Assembly (NCBI GenBank): GCA_020725265.1
Contig: DYFK01000010.1
Span: forward strand, 62,001 to 126,000
DNA length: 64,000 bases
Origin: Hydrogenophilus sp.
Lineage (GTDB): Bacteria > Pseudomonadota > Gammaproteobacteria > Burkholderiales > Thiobacillaceae
Reading direction: 5' to 3'
In this document: positions 16,233-28,950 of the stretch, in pieces
Position numbering within the stretch: the first letter of the stretch is position 1
Layout: the number at the start of each line of letters is the position of its first letter
Translations under genes and position numbers: made by a program
The notes under the pieces: generated by a model
Told to the model about the DNA's origin: nothing
Seen by the model: only the letters and a program-made list of their open reading frames with translations
Database searches by the model: none

Positions 16233-17813
16233 TCAGCCGGGAGTGGTCGGGCACGGCCGGGCCGCCGCCGCCGCGTCGAGTGAGGCGGGCGCCGACCTTA
16301 CCTGGTCGCGTCCCGCTTCCTTGGCCTGATACATCGCCGAATCCGCGGCCCGTATCAGGGTTTCGAGACTCTGTTCGCCATCCCACGCGGCCACGCCGAT
16401 ACTGACCGTCATGTCGATGGGGCTGCCCCGGTTGTCATACGACGCGTTCCGTACCTTGCGCCGGATGCGCTCGGCGATTTCCAGCGCGCTGTCCGGATCC
16501 GTATCCGGCAGCAACAACAGGAATTCCTCCCCGCCGAAGCGCCCCAACAGATCGGACGGCCGGATCGTATCCCGCACGATCCGCACCACCTGATTGATCA
16601 CGCGATCCCCGGCTTCGTGACCGTGGGTGTCGTTGATGCGCTTGAAGTGATCCAGATCCAGCATCGCCAGGGAAGCCGGCTTGTTGCCGCCGGCGCGGCG
16701 CCGCAGTGTCCGCGTGGCCTGATCATGGAAGTGACGCCGGTTGGCGATCCCGGTGAGGTGGTCGGTGGTGGCCATTTCCTGTAGCCGACGGTTGGCCGTC
16801 TCCAGTTCCGCGGTGCGTTCCGCCACGCGTAGTTCCAGTTCGTCGCGCTGCTTGCGGATTTCATGCAGCAGGATGGCCAGTCCGATGGAAAGCACCGCGA
16901 CCACGGCCAGATATTCCTGCATCAACCACACGGCATGTTCCGGCGCGAGATCGGTGTAGGGGTGGTGGCCGCGCACCATGAACCCGATGACCATCACGGC
17001 GATCAGGATCACGGTCATGGCCGCGCCGCGCACGCCGAACCGGGCTGCCGCCCAGGCCCCGAACGGCAGCAGTGTGATCGGCGTCAGATGAAAACCGAAC
17101 GCATCCTGGCCTGTCGACGTGTAGATCTGGAATCCGAGCCCCAGCACCAGCCCCCACAAAACAAGCAGCTCGATCAACCGGGGCCAGTGGACGCGGGGAA
17201 GGGCGCGTGGAAACTGGCGCCACAGCACCACGATCAGCGGCGTGAGCAGCATCAGGCCGAGCGCGTCACCGAACCACCATAGTCGCCACAGGGTAAGAAA
17301 GCCGGTATCGGCACGGCCGAGCACGGTGTACACGGTGGCTCCCAGGACGCCGGCCAGCGCGGAACCGAGCAGCGGCGCGTAGAGCAGGAAATAGCCACCC
17401 CGCCTGAGACTGTCGAAATCGAAGCGTTCGCCGACCGTCCGGCGGATCAGGGTGGCGGCCAGGGCTGTTTCCAGCAGATTGATCAGGCCAAAGGCGACCG
17501 CCGCCCAGAGTGGAAAGGCGGGGATGTCGGCGATGCACTCGGCGATCAGCGCCACCACCGCCACCAGCGGCCACTGGCGACGGGGCAGCAGCAGAAAGGC
17601 GGAGAGCAGAATGGCATTGGGCGGCCAGAGAATGGCGATGCCCTCGGGGGTGATGGTCTGGGTGACGCCCAGCCAGGCTCCGGCGAGATAGGCCAGGCCG
17701 ATCAGCGCGATGCCGGGCAGTTGCTTGTGGGTGATGCCGGTGAACATCAGGCGGGCCGTTGAAAGGACCGGTTCAATTTCCCCCGATCCATGCGTTTCGT
17801 CCAGGGGTTTCAT
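16233..17813 (-). CDS. MASE1-domain GGDEF diguanylate cyclase
   Basis: A membrane-integrated diguanylate cyclase, 526 residues from ATG 17813. The N-terminal MASE1 sensor has about eight helices (residues 30-310), with [17 protein letters not shown] typical of MASE1. A short coiled coil ([20 protein letters not shown]) leads to a C-terminal GGDEF domain with active site GGEEF. RPSD five residues upstream is an intact RxxD inhibitory site, so product inhibition is expected. The frame stays open upstream to 17978, but that would run into the htpX leader and has no better ribosome site; Met at 17747, nearer the first helix, is another option. It is divergent from htpX. Confidence 0.88.
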   Translation of the reverse strand: MKPLDETHGSGEIEPVLSTARLMFTGITHKQLPGIALIGLAYLAGAWLGVTQTITPEGIAILWPPNAILLSAFLLLPRRQWPLVAVVALIAECIADIPAFPLWAAVAFGLINLLETALAATLIRRTVGERFDFDSLRRGGYFLLYAPLLGSALAGVLGATVYTVLGRADTGFLTLWRLWWFGDALGLMLLTPLIVVLWRQFPRALPRVHWPRLIELLVLWGLVLGLGFQIYTSTGQDAFGFHLTPITLLPFGAWAAARFGVRGAAMTVILIAVMVIGFMVRGHHPYTDLAPEHAVWLMQEYLAVVAVLSIGLAILLHEIRKQRDELELRVAERTAELETANRRLQEMATTDHLTGIANRRHFHDQATRTLRRRAGGNKPASLAMLDLDHFKRINDTHGHEAGDRVINQVVRIVRDTIRPSDLLGRFGGEEFLLLLPDTDPDSALEIAERIRRKVRNASYDNRGSPIDMTVSIGVAAWDGEQSLETLIRAADSAMYQAKEAGRDQVRSAPASLDAAAAARPCPTTPG

Positions 17814-17989
17814 GCGCCCATCATCTTGCCAGGGCGATAATCGGGGAGATCCCGACGACCGGGTGGCGCGGGTGTCATCGATGCGGCCAAGCATCCGATA
17901 CGAGCGATACTCGCCCGGAACTCCTGTTCGCGTCATCATTCCAATACGCCGTTTTTCAAAACCCGCCGCAAACCACAAGGAAACCGTCC

Positions 17990-18871
17990 ATGAAACGCAT
18001 CCTCCTGTTCCTGGCGACCAACCTCGCCATCATCGTCGTGCTCAGCATCACCCTGCGTCTGCTCGGGGTCGAGCGCATCCTTGACGCGGAAGGCGTCGAC
18101 CTGAACCTGAACTCGCTGCTGATCTACGCGGCGGTGCTCGGTTTCGGGGGGTCGCTGATTTCGCTGGCGATGTCCAAGTGGACGGCCAAGCGCATGACCG
18201 GCGCCCGGGTCATCGAGCAGCCGAACGGGCCCATGGAAATGTGGCTGGTGGAGACCGTGCGCCGGCAGGCGCAGATGGCCAACATCGGCATGCCCGAGGT
18301 GGCGATCTACGATGCCGCCGAGGTCAATGCCTTCGCCACCGGCATGAACAAGAACAACGCATTGGTCGCGGTCAGCAGCGGGCTGCTCCAGAGCATGACC
18401 CGCGACGAGGCGGAGGCCGTGCTCGCGCACGAGGTCAGCCACGTCGCCAATGGCGACATGGTGACGCTGGCGCTGATCCAGGGCGTGGTCAATACCTTCG
18501 TGATCTTCCTGTCGCGCGTGATCGGCCATCTGGTCGACCGGGTGGTGTTCAAGACCGAGCGCGGCCACGGCCCGGCGTTCTGGGTCACCGCCATCGTCGC
18601 CGAGCTGGTGCTGGGCATCCTGGCCAGCGTCATCGTCATGTGGTTCTCGCGCCAGCGCGAGTTCCGCGCCGACGCCGGCGGCGCCAATCTGGCCGGTCGC
18701 CAGAAGATGATTTCCGCGCTGGAACGCCTGGCCGCCGGCCGCGCCGCGCCGCTGCCCGACCAGATGGCCGCGTTCGGCATCGCCGGCGGTCTCGGCTCCG
18801 GCCTCAAGCGTCTGTTCATGACCCATCCGCCGCTCGAGGAGCGCATCGCCGCCCTCAAGTCCGCGCGCTGA
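17990..18871 (+). CDS. htpX: Protease HtpX
   Basis: Membrane zinc metalloprotease of family M48B that degrades misfolded membrane proteins together with FtsH in other Gram-negatives. 293 residues, starting at ATG 17990 behind AAGGAAA. Two N-terminal helices (about 4-24 and 41-61), the zinc motif HEVSH at residues 147-151, two further helices (about 160-180 and 195-215), and the downstream glutamate in [12 protein letters not shown] as third ligand. ALERLA and [13 protein letters not shown] close the protein as in typical HtpX. Length and architecture are standard. The next gene follows after 14 bases, so both may be cotranscribed. Confidence 0.95.
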   Translation: MKRILLFLATNLAIIVVLSITLRLLGVERILDAEGVDLNLNSLLIYAAVLGFGGSLISLAMSKWTAKRMTGARVIEQPNGPMEMWLVETVRRQAQMANIGMPEVAIYDAAEVNAFATGMNKNNALVAVSSGLLQSMTRDEAEAVLAHEVSHVANGDMVTLALIQGVVNTFVIFLSRVIGHLVDRVVFKTERGHGPAFWVTAIVAELVLGILASVIVMWFSRQREFRADAGGANLAGRQKMISALERLAAGRAAPLPDQMAAFGIAGGLGSGLKRLFMTHPPLEERIAALKSAR

Positions 18872-18885
18872 TCCGGGGGGGCGCC

Positions 18886-19734
18886 ATGCAAGCCGAAGTA
18901 ACGGCGGACGCCGCCGGCGCCCGCGGGCGCTTGCGCGCGTTCATCGAAAACGCGCGCGTCCAGCATGTCATCCTGGCGCTGATCCTGATCAACGCGGTGA
19001 CCCTGGGCCTGGAAACCTCGCCGGGCGTGATGGCGGTGGTGGGCGGCCCGCTGCATCTGCTCGACAAGGCGATCCTGTCGGTATTCGTGGCCGAGATCGC
19101 GATCCGGCTGTACGTGCATCGGGCCGCCTTCTTCCGGGATCCCTGGAGCCTGTTCGACTTCGTCGTGGTCGGTATCGCCCTGGTGCCCGCCACCGGCCAG
19201 TTCTCGGTGCTGCGCGCGCTGCGCGTGCTGCGGGTGCTGCGGGTGCTGACCCTGGTGCCGTCGATGCGCCGGGTGGTCGGCGCGTTGCTGGCGGCGATTC
19301 CGGGCCTGGGGTCGATCGCGTTGGTCCTGGCGATCATCTACTACGTGTTCGCGGTGATCGCCACCAACCTGTTCGCCGTCAGTCATCCGGAATGGTTCGG
19401 CGACATCGGCCGCTCGCTGTACACGCTGTTCCAGATCATGACCCTGGAGAGCTGGTCGATGGGCATCTCGCGGCCGGTGATGGAGACCTTCCCCTATGCC
19501 TGGGCGTTCTTCATCCCGTTCATCCTGATCGCCACCTTCACCATGCTCAACCTGTTCATCGCCATCATCGTCAACGCCATGCAGACCTTTGGCGAAAGCG
19601 AACACAGCGACACGGTGCGCGTGGTGGAGCAGGCGCGCGAGCACATCGAGGCCGACGTGCACGCCGAGGTGCGCGCGCTGCGCGAGGAAATCCGGGCGTT
19701 GCGCCAGATGCTGGAGGCGCGCGCCGGTCAGTAA
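18886..19734 (+). CDS. NaChBac/NavAb-type voltage-gated sodium channel
   Basis: A 282-residue single-domain six-helix channel expected to form a tetramer. S1-S3 span about 25-102. S4 (108-130) carries arginines every third residue in LRALRVLRVLRVL, the voltage sensor. The pore helix and filter at 186-192 read TLESWSM, the sodium-selective filter of NavAb. S6 (about 207-232) ends NLFIAIIVNAMQ, and a C-terminal coiled coil (about 240-282) is rich in Glu/Ala/Arg heptads, as in bacterial Nav channels. The ATG at 18886 follows a G-rich site. Its last 7 bases overlap the convergent Na/Pi-type gene. Confidence 0.93.
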   Translation: MQAEVTADAAGARGRLRAFIENARVQHVILALILINAVTLGLETSPGVMAVVGGPLHLLDKAILSVFVAEIAIRLYVHRAAFFRDPWSLFDFVVVGIALVPATGQFSVLRALRVLRVLRVLTLVPSMRRVVGALLAAIPGLGSIALVLAIIYYVFAVIATNLFAVSHPEWFGDIGRSLYTLFQIMTLESWSMGISRPVMETFPYAWAFFIPFILIATFTMLNLFIAIIVNAMQTFGESEHSDTVRVVEQAREHIEADVHAEVRALREEIRALRQMLEARAGQ

Positions 19735-21356
19735 TCCTCGCCGGCGCCGTTCGACAGCTCGCCGCTGTCGGCCGGGCTGTCGTCGCGCGCGGCCAGGCGG
19801 GCGAGCAGGCCGGTGGCCTTGAGCGCCTGTTCGCAGGCGCGCCGGGTCAGGCTGGCGGCGCGCAGCAGGGTTTCCATGTCGTCGACTTCCATGCGGCCTT
19901 CGGCGCCGGCTTCGAGCAGAGCCGCCTTGAGCGCCTGATAGCGCTCGCCCAGGATGTCCGCGCTGGCGTCCTCGGCGAGCGCCGGGTCGGGACCGGCTTC
20001 CGGCTCGGCTCGGCGCAGGATGTCGCCGGCCAGTTCGGCGAAATCGTGCCAGGGCGCCGGCGGCATGCCGGCCGGTGGTGTGCGCGAGAGCAGGGTGGCG
20101 ACTTCGGCGACGGTCGCGTAGTAGCGCGCCAAGCGCAGCATGTCCGGCAGCCGGCGCGCGCTTTCGCCGGCCATCGCGGCGCGGTGCAGGCGGGCTACGA
20201 ACTCGCCGACCGCCCGGTGCAGGCGGACGACCACGTTTTCCTGACGTGACAGATCCTCGCCCCGGCCGACCAGCGCGGTGGCGGCCATGCGCGTGGCGAT
20301 GCCGCCCATGCGCCGGATTTCCCGTTCCATCGCGTTGAGCGCCAACGCCGGCACGGCGGCGGCGTTGGCGTCGAGGAAGCGGGGCCGGGCGGCGTCTTCC
20401 TCGGCGGAGCGGAAGCGGCGATTGAGGAAGGTGGCCAGGCGTTCGGTCAACGGCCACATCAGCGCCACGCCGAGCAGGTTGAACACGGTGTGGAACAGAG
20501 CCAGCGTCGCCGCCGGCGCGGTATCCAGGTCCAGCGCCTGGCCGAGCAGGACGATGCCGGTCACCAGCCAGGGCAGCAGCAGCAGCGCGACCACGCCGGT
20601 CAGCAGGTTGAAGACGACGTGGGCCATGGCCGCGCGCTTGGCGTTGGCGGTGGCGCCGAGCGCGGCGAGCAGGGCCTTGACCGTGGTGCCAAGGTTGGCG
20701 CCGATGACCACGGCGGCGGCGTCGGTGAGCGGCAGCACGCCGGTCTGCGCGGCGGTCAGCGCCACCGCCAGAGCGGCGCTGGACGATTGCATGAGCACGG
20801 TCAGCACCATGCCGGCGGCGACGTGGGCGAGCACCGACAGTGTCCGGTTGTCGATCTGGGGCAGGCCCATGTCGCCGCCGACCCCGGAAAACGTCGCGCG
20901 CAGCACGTCGATGCCCAGGAACAGCGTGCCGAAACCGGCCAGCGCCATGCCGATCGGGCCGCGTCGGCTGTGCTGGCCGGTCAGTTGCAGCAGCATGCCG
21001 ACGCCGATCAGCGGCAGCGCCAGCGCGTCGATCTTGAAATCGAGGCCGGCCACCGCCACCAGCCAGCCGGTCATGGTGGTGCCGACGTTGGCGCCGAACA
21101 GCACCCACAGCGCCTGGCCGAGCGTGAGCAGGCCGGCGTTGACGAAACCGATGGTGGCGACGATGACCGCGCTGGACGACTGCACCACCGAGGTGACCAG
21201 CGCGCCGGAGGCGAGCCCGCGCAACCGGGTGCCGGTGGAGCGCGCCAGGATGCGTTCCAGCGCCGGCCCGGCGGCCAATTTGAGGCCCTCGGTCATCAGC
21301 CACATGCCGAGCAGGAACAGGCCGATGCCGCCGAGCAGGCCGGAGAGCTGGTTCAT
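19728..21356 (-). CDS. Na/Pi cotransporter family protein
   Basis: A 542-residue member of the NptA/PhoU-associated Na+/Pi cotransporter family. The N-terminal membrane part (1-310) has two inverted repeats, each with the QSSSA signature: VVQSSSAVIVATIGF and LMQSSSAALAVALTA, plus FGANVGTT and IGANLGTT partners. A cytosolic PhoU-like helical domain follows (about 335-530). Homologues either import phosphate with sodium or act in phosphate efflux; the sequence does not decide. The gene is minus-strand, convergent with the sodium channel and divergent from the P-type ATPase. Confidence 0.9.
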   Translation of the reverse strand: MNQLSGLLGGIGLFLLGMWLMTEGLKLAAGPALERILARSTGTRLRGLASGALVTSVVQSSSAVIVATIGFVNAGLLTLGQALWVLFGANVGTTMTGWLVAVAGLDFKIDALALPLIGVGMLLQLTGQHSRRGPIGMALAGFGTLFLGIDVLRATFSGVGGDMGLPQIDNRTLSVLAHVAAGMVLTVLMQSSSAALAVALTAAQTGVLPLTDAAAVVIGANLGTTVKALLAALGATANAKRAAMAHVVFNLLTGVVALLLLPWLVTGIVLLGQALDLDTAPAATLALFHTVFNLLGVALMWPLTERLATFLNRRFRSAEEDAARPRFLDANAAAVPALALNAMEREIRRMGGIATRMAATALVGRGEDLSRQENVVVRLHRAVGEFVARLHRAAMAGESARRLPDMLRLARYYATVAEVATLLSRTPPAGMPPAPWHDFAELAGDILRRAEPEAGPDPALAEDASADILGERYQALKAALLEAGAEGRMEVDDMETLLRAASLTRRACEQALKATGLLARLAARDDSPADSGELSNGAGEDY

Positions 21357-21537
21357 GGGCGCGATCCCGTTGGAACGGCCGGAAAGGGGCTGGACATGGC
21401 GGTCGGCGGCTATGGGAATGATGGTATCTTAGCCCGACGACAACGGCCGGGAACCCGACGCCCGCGCCGACACTCGTCACGACGGCGACTTTTCTCAGCC
21501 TTCCCCGATGCGCCGTTTCCAGAACACAGGGTCCGAC

Positions 21538-24267
<2,730 letters not shown>

Positions 24268-26001
24268 GTGAGCGCCATCGACCAACTCGTCCTGGCCGGC
24301 GCGGTGCTGCTGTTGCTGGCCATTCTGGCCAGCGCGCTGTCCTACCGCATTGGCATGCCGTTGCTGCTGGTGTTCCTGGGAGTCGGCATGCTGGCCGGCG
24401 AGGACGGTCCCGGCGGTATCGTCTTCAATGACGCCGGCATTGCCTACGCGGTCGGCAGCGTCGCGCTCGCCATCATCCTGCTCGACGGCGGTCTCAACAC
24501 CCGCGCCGACAGTTTCCGCGCCGGCCTGCGGCCGGCGGCGGTGCTGGCCACGCTGGGCGTGCTGCTGACCTGCGTGATTACCGGTCTGTTCGCCGCCTGG
24601 GCGCTCGATTTCGGCCTACTCCAGGGCATGCTGGTCGGCGCCGTGGTCGGCTCCACCGACGCCGCCGCCGTGTTCGCGCTGCTGCGCGCCAAGGGGCTGA
24701 ACCTCAAGCAACGGGTTTCCGCGACGCTGGAGATCGAATCCGGCAGCAACGATCCGATGGCCGTGCTGCTGACCGTGGCGCTGCTCGAACTGATCCTGGC
24801 CGGCCAGCGCGTACCCGGCTGGGACACGCTGGGGTTGCTCGCCTGGCAACTGGGCCTGGGCCTGGCCGCCGGTGTCGGCGGCGGCCGCCTGCTGGCCTGG
24901 CTGGTCAACCGGTTGCGGTTGGAACAGGGCATGTATCCGATGCTGATCCTGGCCGGTGGTCTCGCGCTCTATGGCCTGACCACCGCGCTCGGCGGCAGCG
25001 GTTTCCTGGCCATCTACCTGGCCGGCGTGGTCATCGGCAACCGCCATGTGCGCCAGTCCCGGCAGATCCTGCAAGTGCACAACGGCATGGCCTGGCTGGC
25101 GCAACTGGGCATGTTCCTGATGCTCGGCCTGCTGGCGTCGCCGAGCGATCTGATCGCCTATGCTCCGGCCGCGCTCGCCATCGCCCTGGTGCTGATGTTC
25201 GTGGCGCGGCCGCTGGCGGTCTGGCTGTGCCTGCTGCCGTTCCGGTTCCCGGCGCGCGAGCAGGTCTACGTGTCCTGGGTCGGCCTGCGTGGCGCGGTGC
25301 CCATCATCCTCAGCCTGTTTCCGCTGCTGGCCGGCTTGCCGGAGGCGCCGGCGATCCTGCACGTCGCCTTTTTCGTGGTGCTGGTTTCACTGACCGTGCA
25401 GGGCTGGACTGTGGCGCCGCTGGCGCGCCGGTTGCGACTGGAGGTGCCGCCGGCGCCCGGCCCCGACGAGCGTTTCGACCTGGAGGCCCCGCGCGCGGGC
25501 AATTTCGCGCTGCTCGGTTACCGGCTGACCGCCGATGGCCACGCCGTCGGCCGCCGCGCCGAGACCTTGCGCCTGCCCGATCGGACCGATCTGGTCGCGG
25601 TACTGCGCGACGGCGACGATGCGCCAGGTCGGGTGCTGGCGCCGGCCGCCGCCGGCGAACTGGCGGCCGGCGATCTGCTTTACGTGCTGGCGCCGGAAGA
25701 AGCCGCCGCCGAGGTCGGCGCTATCCTGGCCGCGCCGCCGGCGCCCACGCATCTGCGCGAACGGGTGTTCTACGGCGATTTCGTGTTGCATGGCGACGCC
25801 CGTCTGGGCGACGTCGCCGGGCTGTATGGCCTGAACGTGCCGGCTGGCGCGGAAGAACGGACGTTGGCTGATTTCATGGCCGGCGCGCTGCGCGGCAAGC
25901 CGGTGGTCGGCGACCGGGTGCCGATCGGCGGCATGGAACTGGTGGTGCGCGAGGTTGCCGGCAACCGCATCGCCCGGGTCGGCCTGCGCCTGCCCGAATG
26001 A
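24268..26001 (+). CDS. nhaP2: CPA1-family K+(Na+)/H+ antiporter, NhaP2/CvrA type
   Basis: A 577-residue antiporter with about 12-13 membrane helices (1-390), then a TrkA-C-like domain (about 400-475) and a CorC/HlyC-like C-terminal domain (about 490-575), the architecture of NhaP2/CvrA. The CPA1 signature VGSTDAAAVFALL and the ion-binding ESGSNDP (Asn-Asp pair) are present, as is VSWVGLRGAVPIILSLFPLL. It starts at GTG 24268 directly after the ATPase stop. In the family it exports K+ or Na+ in exchange for protons, regulated by the cytosolic domains. Coupling with an ATPase and a stress protein implies a joint ion-stress operon. Confidence 0.92.
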   Translation: MSAIDQLVLAGAVLLLLAILASALSYRIGMPLLLVFLGVGMLAGEDGPGGIVFNDAGIAYAVGSVALAIILLDGGLNTRADSFRAGLRPAAVLATLGVLLTCVITGLFAAWALDFGLLQGMLVGAVVGSTDAAAVFALLRAKGLNLKQRVSATLEIESGSNDPMAVLLTVALLELILAGQRVPGWDTLGLLAWQLGLGLAAGVGGGRLLAWLVNRLRLEQGMYPMLILAGGLALYGLTTALGGSGFLAIYLAGVVIGNRHVRQSRQILQVHNGMAWLAQLGMFLMLGLLASPSDLIAYAPAALAIALVLMFVARPLAVWLCLLPFRFPAREQVYVSWVGLRGAVPIILSLFPLLAGLPEAPAILHVAFFVVLVSLTVQGWTVAPLARRLRLEVPPAPGPDERFDLEAPRAGNFALLGYRLTADGHAVGRRAETLRLPDRTDLVAVLRDGDDAPGRVLAPAAAGELAAGDLLYVLAPEEAAAEVGAILAAPPAPTHLRERVFYGDFVLHGDARLGDVAGLYGLNVPAGAEERTLADFMAGALRGKPVVGDRVPIGGMELVVREVAGNRIARVGLRLPE

Positions 26002-26030
26002 CCCCGACATGATCGACGGAGGAATCAGCC

Positions 26031-26930
26031 ATGGTCAGACCATTCAATATCGTAGCGGCCACCGACCTGTCCGGGCCGGCCCGCCATGGCGTCGAGCGCG
26101 CCGCCATGCTGGCGAAAGCGAGGCCGGACGCGCGCTGCCTGTTGTTCCATGTGGTCAACGCCGGCGCCATCGACCGCCTGCGCCGGCTGCTCGATACCGA
26201 CGCCGAGGCGGAGCCGCTGCGCCGCCTGATCGCTGGCGCCGAGGCCGAGCTGAGCCAGCTCGCCGACCAGATGCGCGCCCGCCATGGCGTGGTCATGGCC
26301 AGCCAGGCGGCGGTCGGGCGCGTGCTCGACGCGATCCAGGGCACCTGCGCGGCGGTCGACGCCGACCTGCTGGTGATGGGCGCGCGCGGCGCCAACTTCG
26401 TCCGCGAATTCCTGCTCGGCAGCACCACCGAGCGCATCCTGCGCAAGAGCCGGACACCGGTGCTGGCGGTCAAGCAGCATCCGCACGAACCCTACCGGCG
26501 GCTGTTGGTGCCGGTCGATTTTTCCGTCCATTCCCGGCCGGCGGTCGAGCTGGCGCGCCGGATCGCGCCGGACGCCGACATCACCCTGCTGCACGCCTTC
26601 GAGGTCGAGTTCGAGTCCAAGCTCCAGTTCGCCGGTGTCGGTGACGGCGAGATCGAACGCTACCGGGTGCGCGCCAAGCAGCAGGCCATGGCCGACATGG
26701 AGCGCCTGATCGCCGGGCTCGACGTGCCCGCCGAGCGTCTGACCCGGCGCATCGTGCATGGTCCGGCCAGCGTGCGCGTGCTGGAAGAGGAACAGGAACT
26801 GGGCGCCGACCTGATCGTGATCGGCAAGCGCGGCCAGAACCTGATCGAGGAAACCCTGCTCGGCAGCGTCACCAAGCACCTGCTGGCGTATTCGGACTGC
26901 GACGTGCTGGTCAGCGGCCAGCCGGCCTGA
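26031..26930 (+). CDS. Tandem universal stress protein
   Basis: A 299-residue cytosolic protein with two UspA domains (about 4-147 and 157-297). Each carries an ATP-binding loop of the G-x2-G-x9-G-S/T kind: GARGANFVREFLLGSTTE in the first and GKRGQNLIEETLLGSVTK in the second, so both could bind ATP. GGAGG lies upstream of ATG 26031. It follows the antiporter gene by 29 bases and is likely the third gene of the ATPase-antiporter operon. Tandem Usp proteins next to ion transporters often modulate transport; that role is inferred. Confidence 0.92.
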   Translation: MVRPFNIVAATDLSGPARHGVERAAMLAKARPDARCLLFHVVNAGAIDRLRRLLDTDAEAEPLRRLIAGAEAELSQLADQMRARHGVVMASQAAVGRVLDAIQGTCAAVDADLLVMGARGANFVREFLLGSTTERILRKSRTPVLAVKQHPHEPYRRLLVPVDFSVHSRPAVELARRIAPDADITLLHAFEVEFESKLQFAGVGDGEIERYRVRAKQQAMADMERLIAGLDVPAERLTRRIVHGPASVRVLEEEQELGADLIVIGKRGQNLIEETLLGSVTKHLLAYSDCDVLVSGQPA

Positions 26931-26936
26931 GCCGTC

Positions 26937-28166
26937 ATGTCGGGCATCCTGCTGGCCTGGGAGCTGGGCGGCGGTCTCGGTCATCTCGGTCGGTTGCTGG
27001 CGCTGGCGCGCGAGCTGGCCGCGCTTGGTCGCGCGCCGATCCTGGCCTGTCCGGCATCCACGCTGGCGACGGTGGCGCGTCTCGCGCCCGGATTGCCCGT
27101 GCTGGCGGCGCCGGATCAGGAGCGACGCCATGCCTTCGCCGAGCCGGCCAGTTTCGCCGAGGTGCTGGTCCAGTTCGGTTTCGATGACGTGGACCTGCTG
27201 GCGTCGCGCGCGCGCGCGTGGCGGACGCTGTTCGAACGGGTTGGCGCCGAGGTCGTGGTGTTCGATTACGCGCCGGTCGCGCTGCTGGCGGCGCAGGGCC
27301 TGCCGGCGGCGCGGGTGCTGTTCGGGACCGGTTTCGCCTGCCCGCCCGATCGCGCGCCGCCGGTGTCGCTGCGGCCCTGGCAGGACCACTACCCGGACCG
27401 CCTGGCGTTCAACGAGGCGCGCATGCTGGACAGCTTCAACGCGGTGCTCGCCGGTTTCGGTCAGACGCCGCTGGCGCGGGTCGCCGAGTTGTTCACCCGG
27501 GTCGAACGCAACGCGCTGGCGACGCTGCCGGAACTGGATCATTACCCGGACCGGGAAGGTGGCGACTATCGCGGCAACTGGACCCTGCCTGGCGGCGTCG
27601 CGCCGGACTGGCCGACTGGCGCGGGACCGCGCGTGTTCGTCTATCTGCAAGCCTGGCCGGGACTGCCGACGCTGGCGCGGGCGCTGGCGATGCGTGGCGC
27701 GCGCGCGCTGTTGCACGTGCCCGATCTGGACGCGGCGACCCGGGCGCGCCTGGAGGCGCTGGGCGCGCGTTGCGCGCCGGCGCCGGTGGACATCGGGCTG
27801 GCGGCGCGCGATGCCGATCTCGCCATCCTGCATGGCGGACACAACGCCACCGCCGCCATGCTGCTGGCCGGCAGGCCGGTGCTGGCGTTGCCGCGCTACG
27901 CCGAGCAGGCGCTGACCGCGCGCGCGTTGATCCGGCTTGGCGCCGGCCGCGAGGCCGCGCTGGACGACGACGATGCGATCGCGGGCGCGCTCGCCGTTCT
28001 GCTCGACGATCCCGAGCCCGCGCGTGCCGCCATGGCCTTCGGCGCGCGTCATGCCGCGCTCCAGGCGCCGGCGGCGCGCCGGCGCCTGGCCGGCGAGATC
28101 GCCGCGCTGGCGGGATCGGTTGCCGACTCGGACTCAGGGAGCGACTTCGGTATCTTCACCGGGTAG
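26937..28166 (+). CDS. GT-B fold glycosyltransferase, UGT-like
   Basis: A 409-residue putative glycosyltransferase of the nucleotide-disphospho-sugar-binding (UGT/MurG-like) class. The N-terminal Rossmann half has WELGGGLGHLGRLLALAREL; the C-terminal half holds the donor-binding stretch LAILHGGHNATAAMLLAGRPVLALP and ALTARALIRLGAG, the equivalent of the HGGxGT and EQ-like motifs (YAEQAL). It begins 6 bases after the Usp stop, with no distinct ribosome site visible. It opens the sugar cluster that continues to 32370. Donor and acceptor are unknown. Confidence 0.78.
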   Translation: MSGILLAWELGGGLGHLGRLLALARELAALGRAPILACPASTLATVARLAPGLPVLAAPDQERRHAFAEPASFAEVLVQFGFDDVDLLASRARAWRTLFERVGAEVVVFDYAPVALLAAQGLPAARVLFGTGFACPPDRAPPVSLRPWQDHYPDRLAFNEARMLDSFNAVLAGFGQTPLARVAELFTRVERNALATLPELDHYPDREGGDYRGNWTLPGGVAPDWPTGAGPRVFVYLQAWPGLPTLARALAMRGARALLHVPDLDAATRARLEALGARCAPAPVDIGLAARDADLAILHGGHNATAAMLLAGRPVLALPRYAEQALTARALIRLGAGREAALDDDDAIAGALAVLLDDPEPARAAMAFGARHAALQAPAARRRLAGEIAALAGSVADSDSGSDFGIFTG

Positions 28167-28177
28167 AATCCGCCGCC

Positions 28178-28948
28178 GTGTCTGGTTTTCCCCCGATTTC
28201 CCCCGTGAACCCCGCCTTTCCACCCGCCGTCGTCATGGTCGGTGGGCGCGGCAGCCGCATGGGCGCGCTCACCGAAACGACACCGAAACCGTTGCTGGAT
28301 GTCGGTGGCCGGCCGTTGCTGTGCGACATCCTCGGCCATTACGTCGCCGCCGGTTGCCGGCGCTTCCTGCTGGCCACCGGTCATCGCGCCGACCGCTTCG
28401 CCCGCTTCTTCGCCAGTGGCGGTTGCCGGCTGCCGGACGATGCCGCGGTCGAGCTGGTCGACACCGGCCCCGACCTGGAGAGCGGCGCCCGCCTGCGCGC
28501 GCTGCGTCCCCGGTTGGCGGCGACGTCGTTCATGCTGACCTGGGGCGATGGTGTCACCGATCTGCCGCTCGCCGACCTGCTCGCCTTTCACCGCCGCCAT
28601 GGCCGTCTGGCCACGGTCACGGCGGTGCGCCCGCCGGCCCGCTTCGGCTATCTGAGTCTGGATGGCGAGCGGGTGGTCGAATTCGAGGAGAAGCCGGAGC
28701 ACGGACCGGGCTGGATCAACGCCGCCTGGTTCGTGTTCGAGCCGGGCGTGTTCGACTACCTGGGCGACGGCAACGAGTCGCTCGAACGCGGCGCCCTGGT
28801 CCGGCTGGCGCGCGCCGGCGAGCTGATGGCCTATCGCCATGCCGGCTTCTGGCGCTGCATGGACACGCCGGCCGAACGTGACGAACTGGATCGGCTGTGC
28901 CGGCAGGGGCGGGCGCCCTGGCGGCCGGCTGGCGCGCGGGCGGACTGA
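28178..28948 (+). CDS. RfbF-like glucose-1-phosphate cytidylyltransferase family protein
   Basis: A sugar-1-phosphate nucleotidyltransferase of about 256 residues, most like RfbF, which makes CDP-glucose. The nucleotide-binding GGRGSRMG and TTPKPLLDVGGRPLL are near the N-terminus. Family markers follow: VDTGPDLESGARLRAL (RfbF has DTG..TGGRLKR), TWGDGVTDLPLADLLAFHRRH, PPARFGYLSLDG, EEKP, INAAWFVFEPGV, and GFWRCMDT. The GTG at 28178 is taken as start; GTG 28205 is possible and neither has a good ribosome site. Because the motif at the extreme N-terminus must be included, a later ATG is excluded. The altered TGGRLKR motif leaves the nucleotide preference open. Confidence 0.83.
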   Translation: MSGFPPISPVNPAFPPAVVMVGGRGSRMGALTETTPKPLLDVGGRPLLCDILGHYVAAGCRRFLLATGHRADRFARFFASGGCRLPDDAAVELVDTGPDLESGARLRALRPRLAATSFMLTWGDGVTDLPLADLLAFHRRHGRLATVTAVRPPARFGYLSLDGERVVEFEEKPEHGPGWINAAWFVFEPGVFDYLGDGNESLERGALVRLARAGELMAYRHAGFWRCMDTPAERDELDRLCRQGRAPWRPAGARAD

Positions 28949-28950
28949 GC

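Noticed and set aside
16233-17978. Extended N-terminus for the MASE1-GGDEF gene up to 17978.
   Set aside because: The extra 55 residues are polar, unlike MASE1 proteins, and the upstream start would lie in the htpX leader without a ribosome site.
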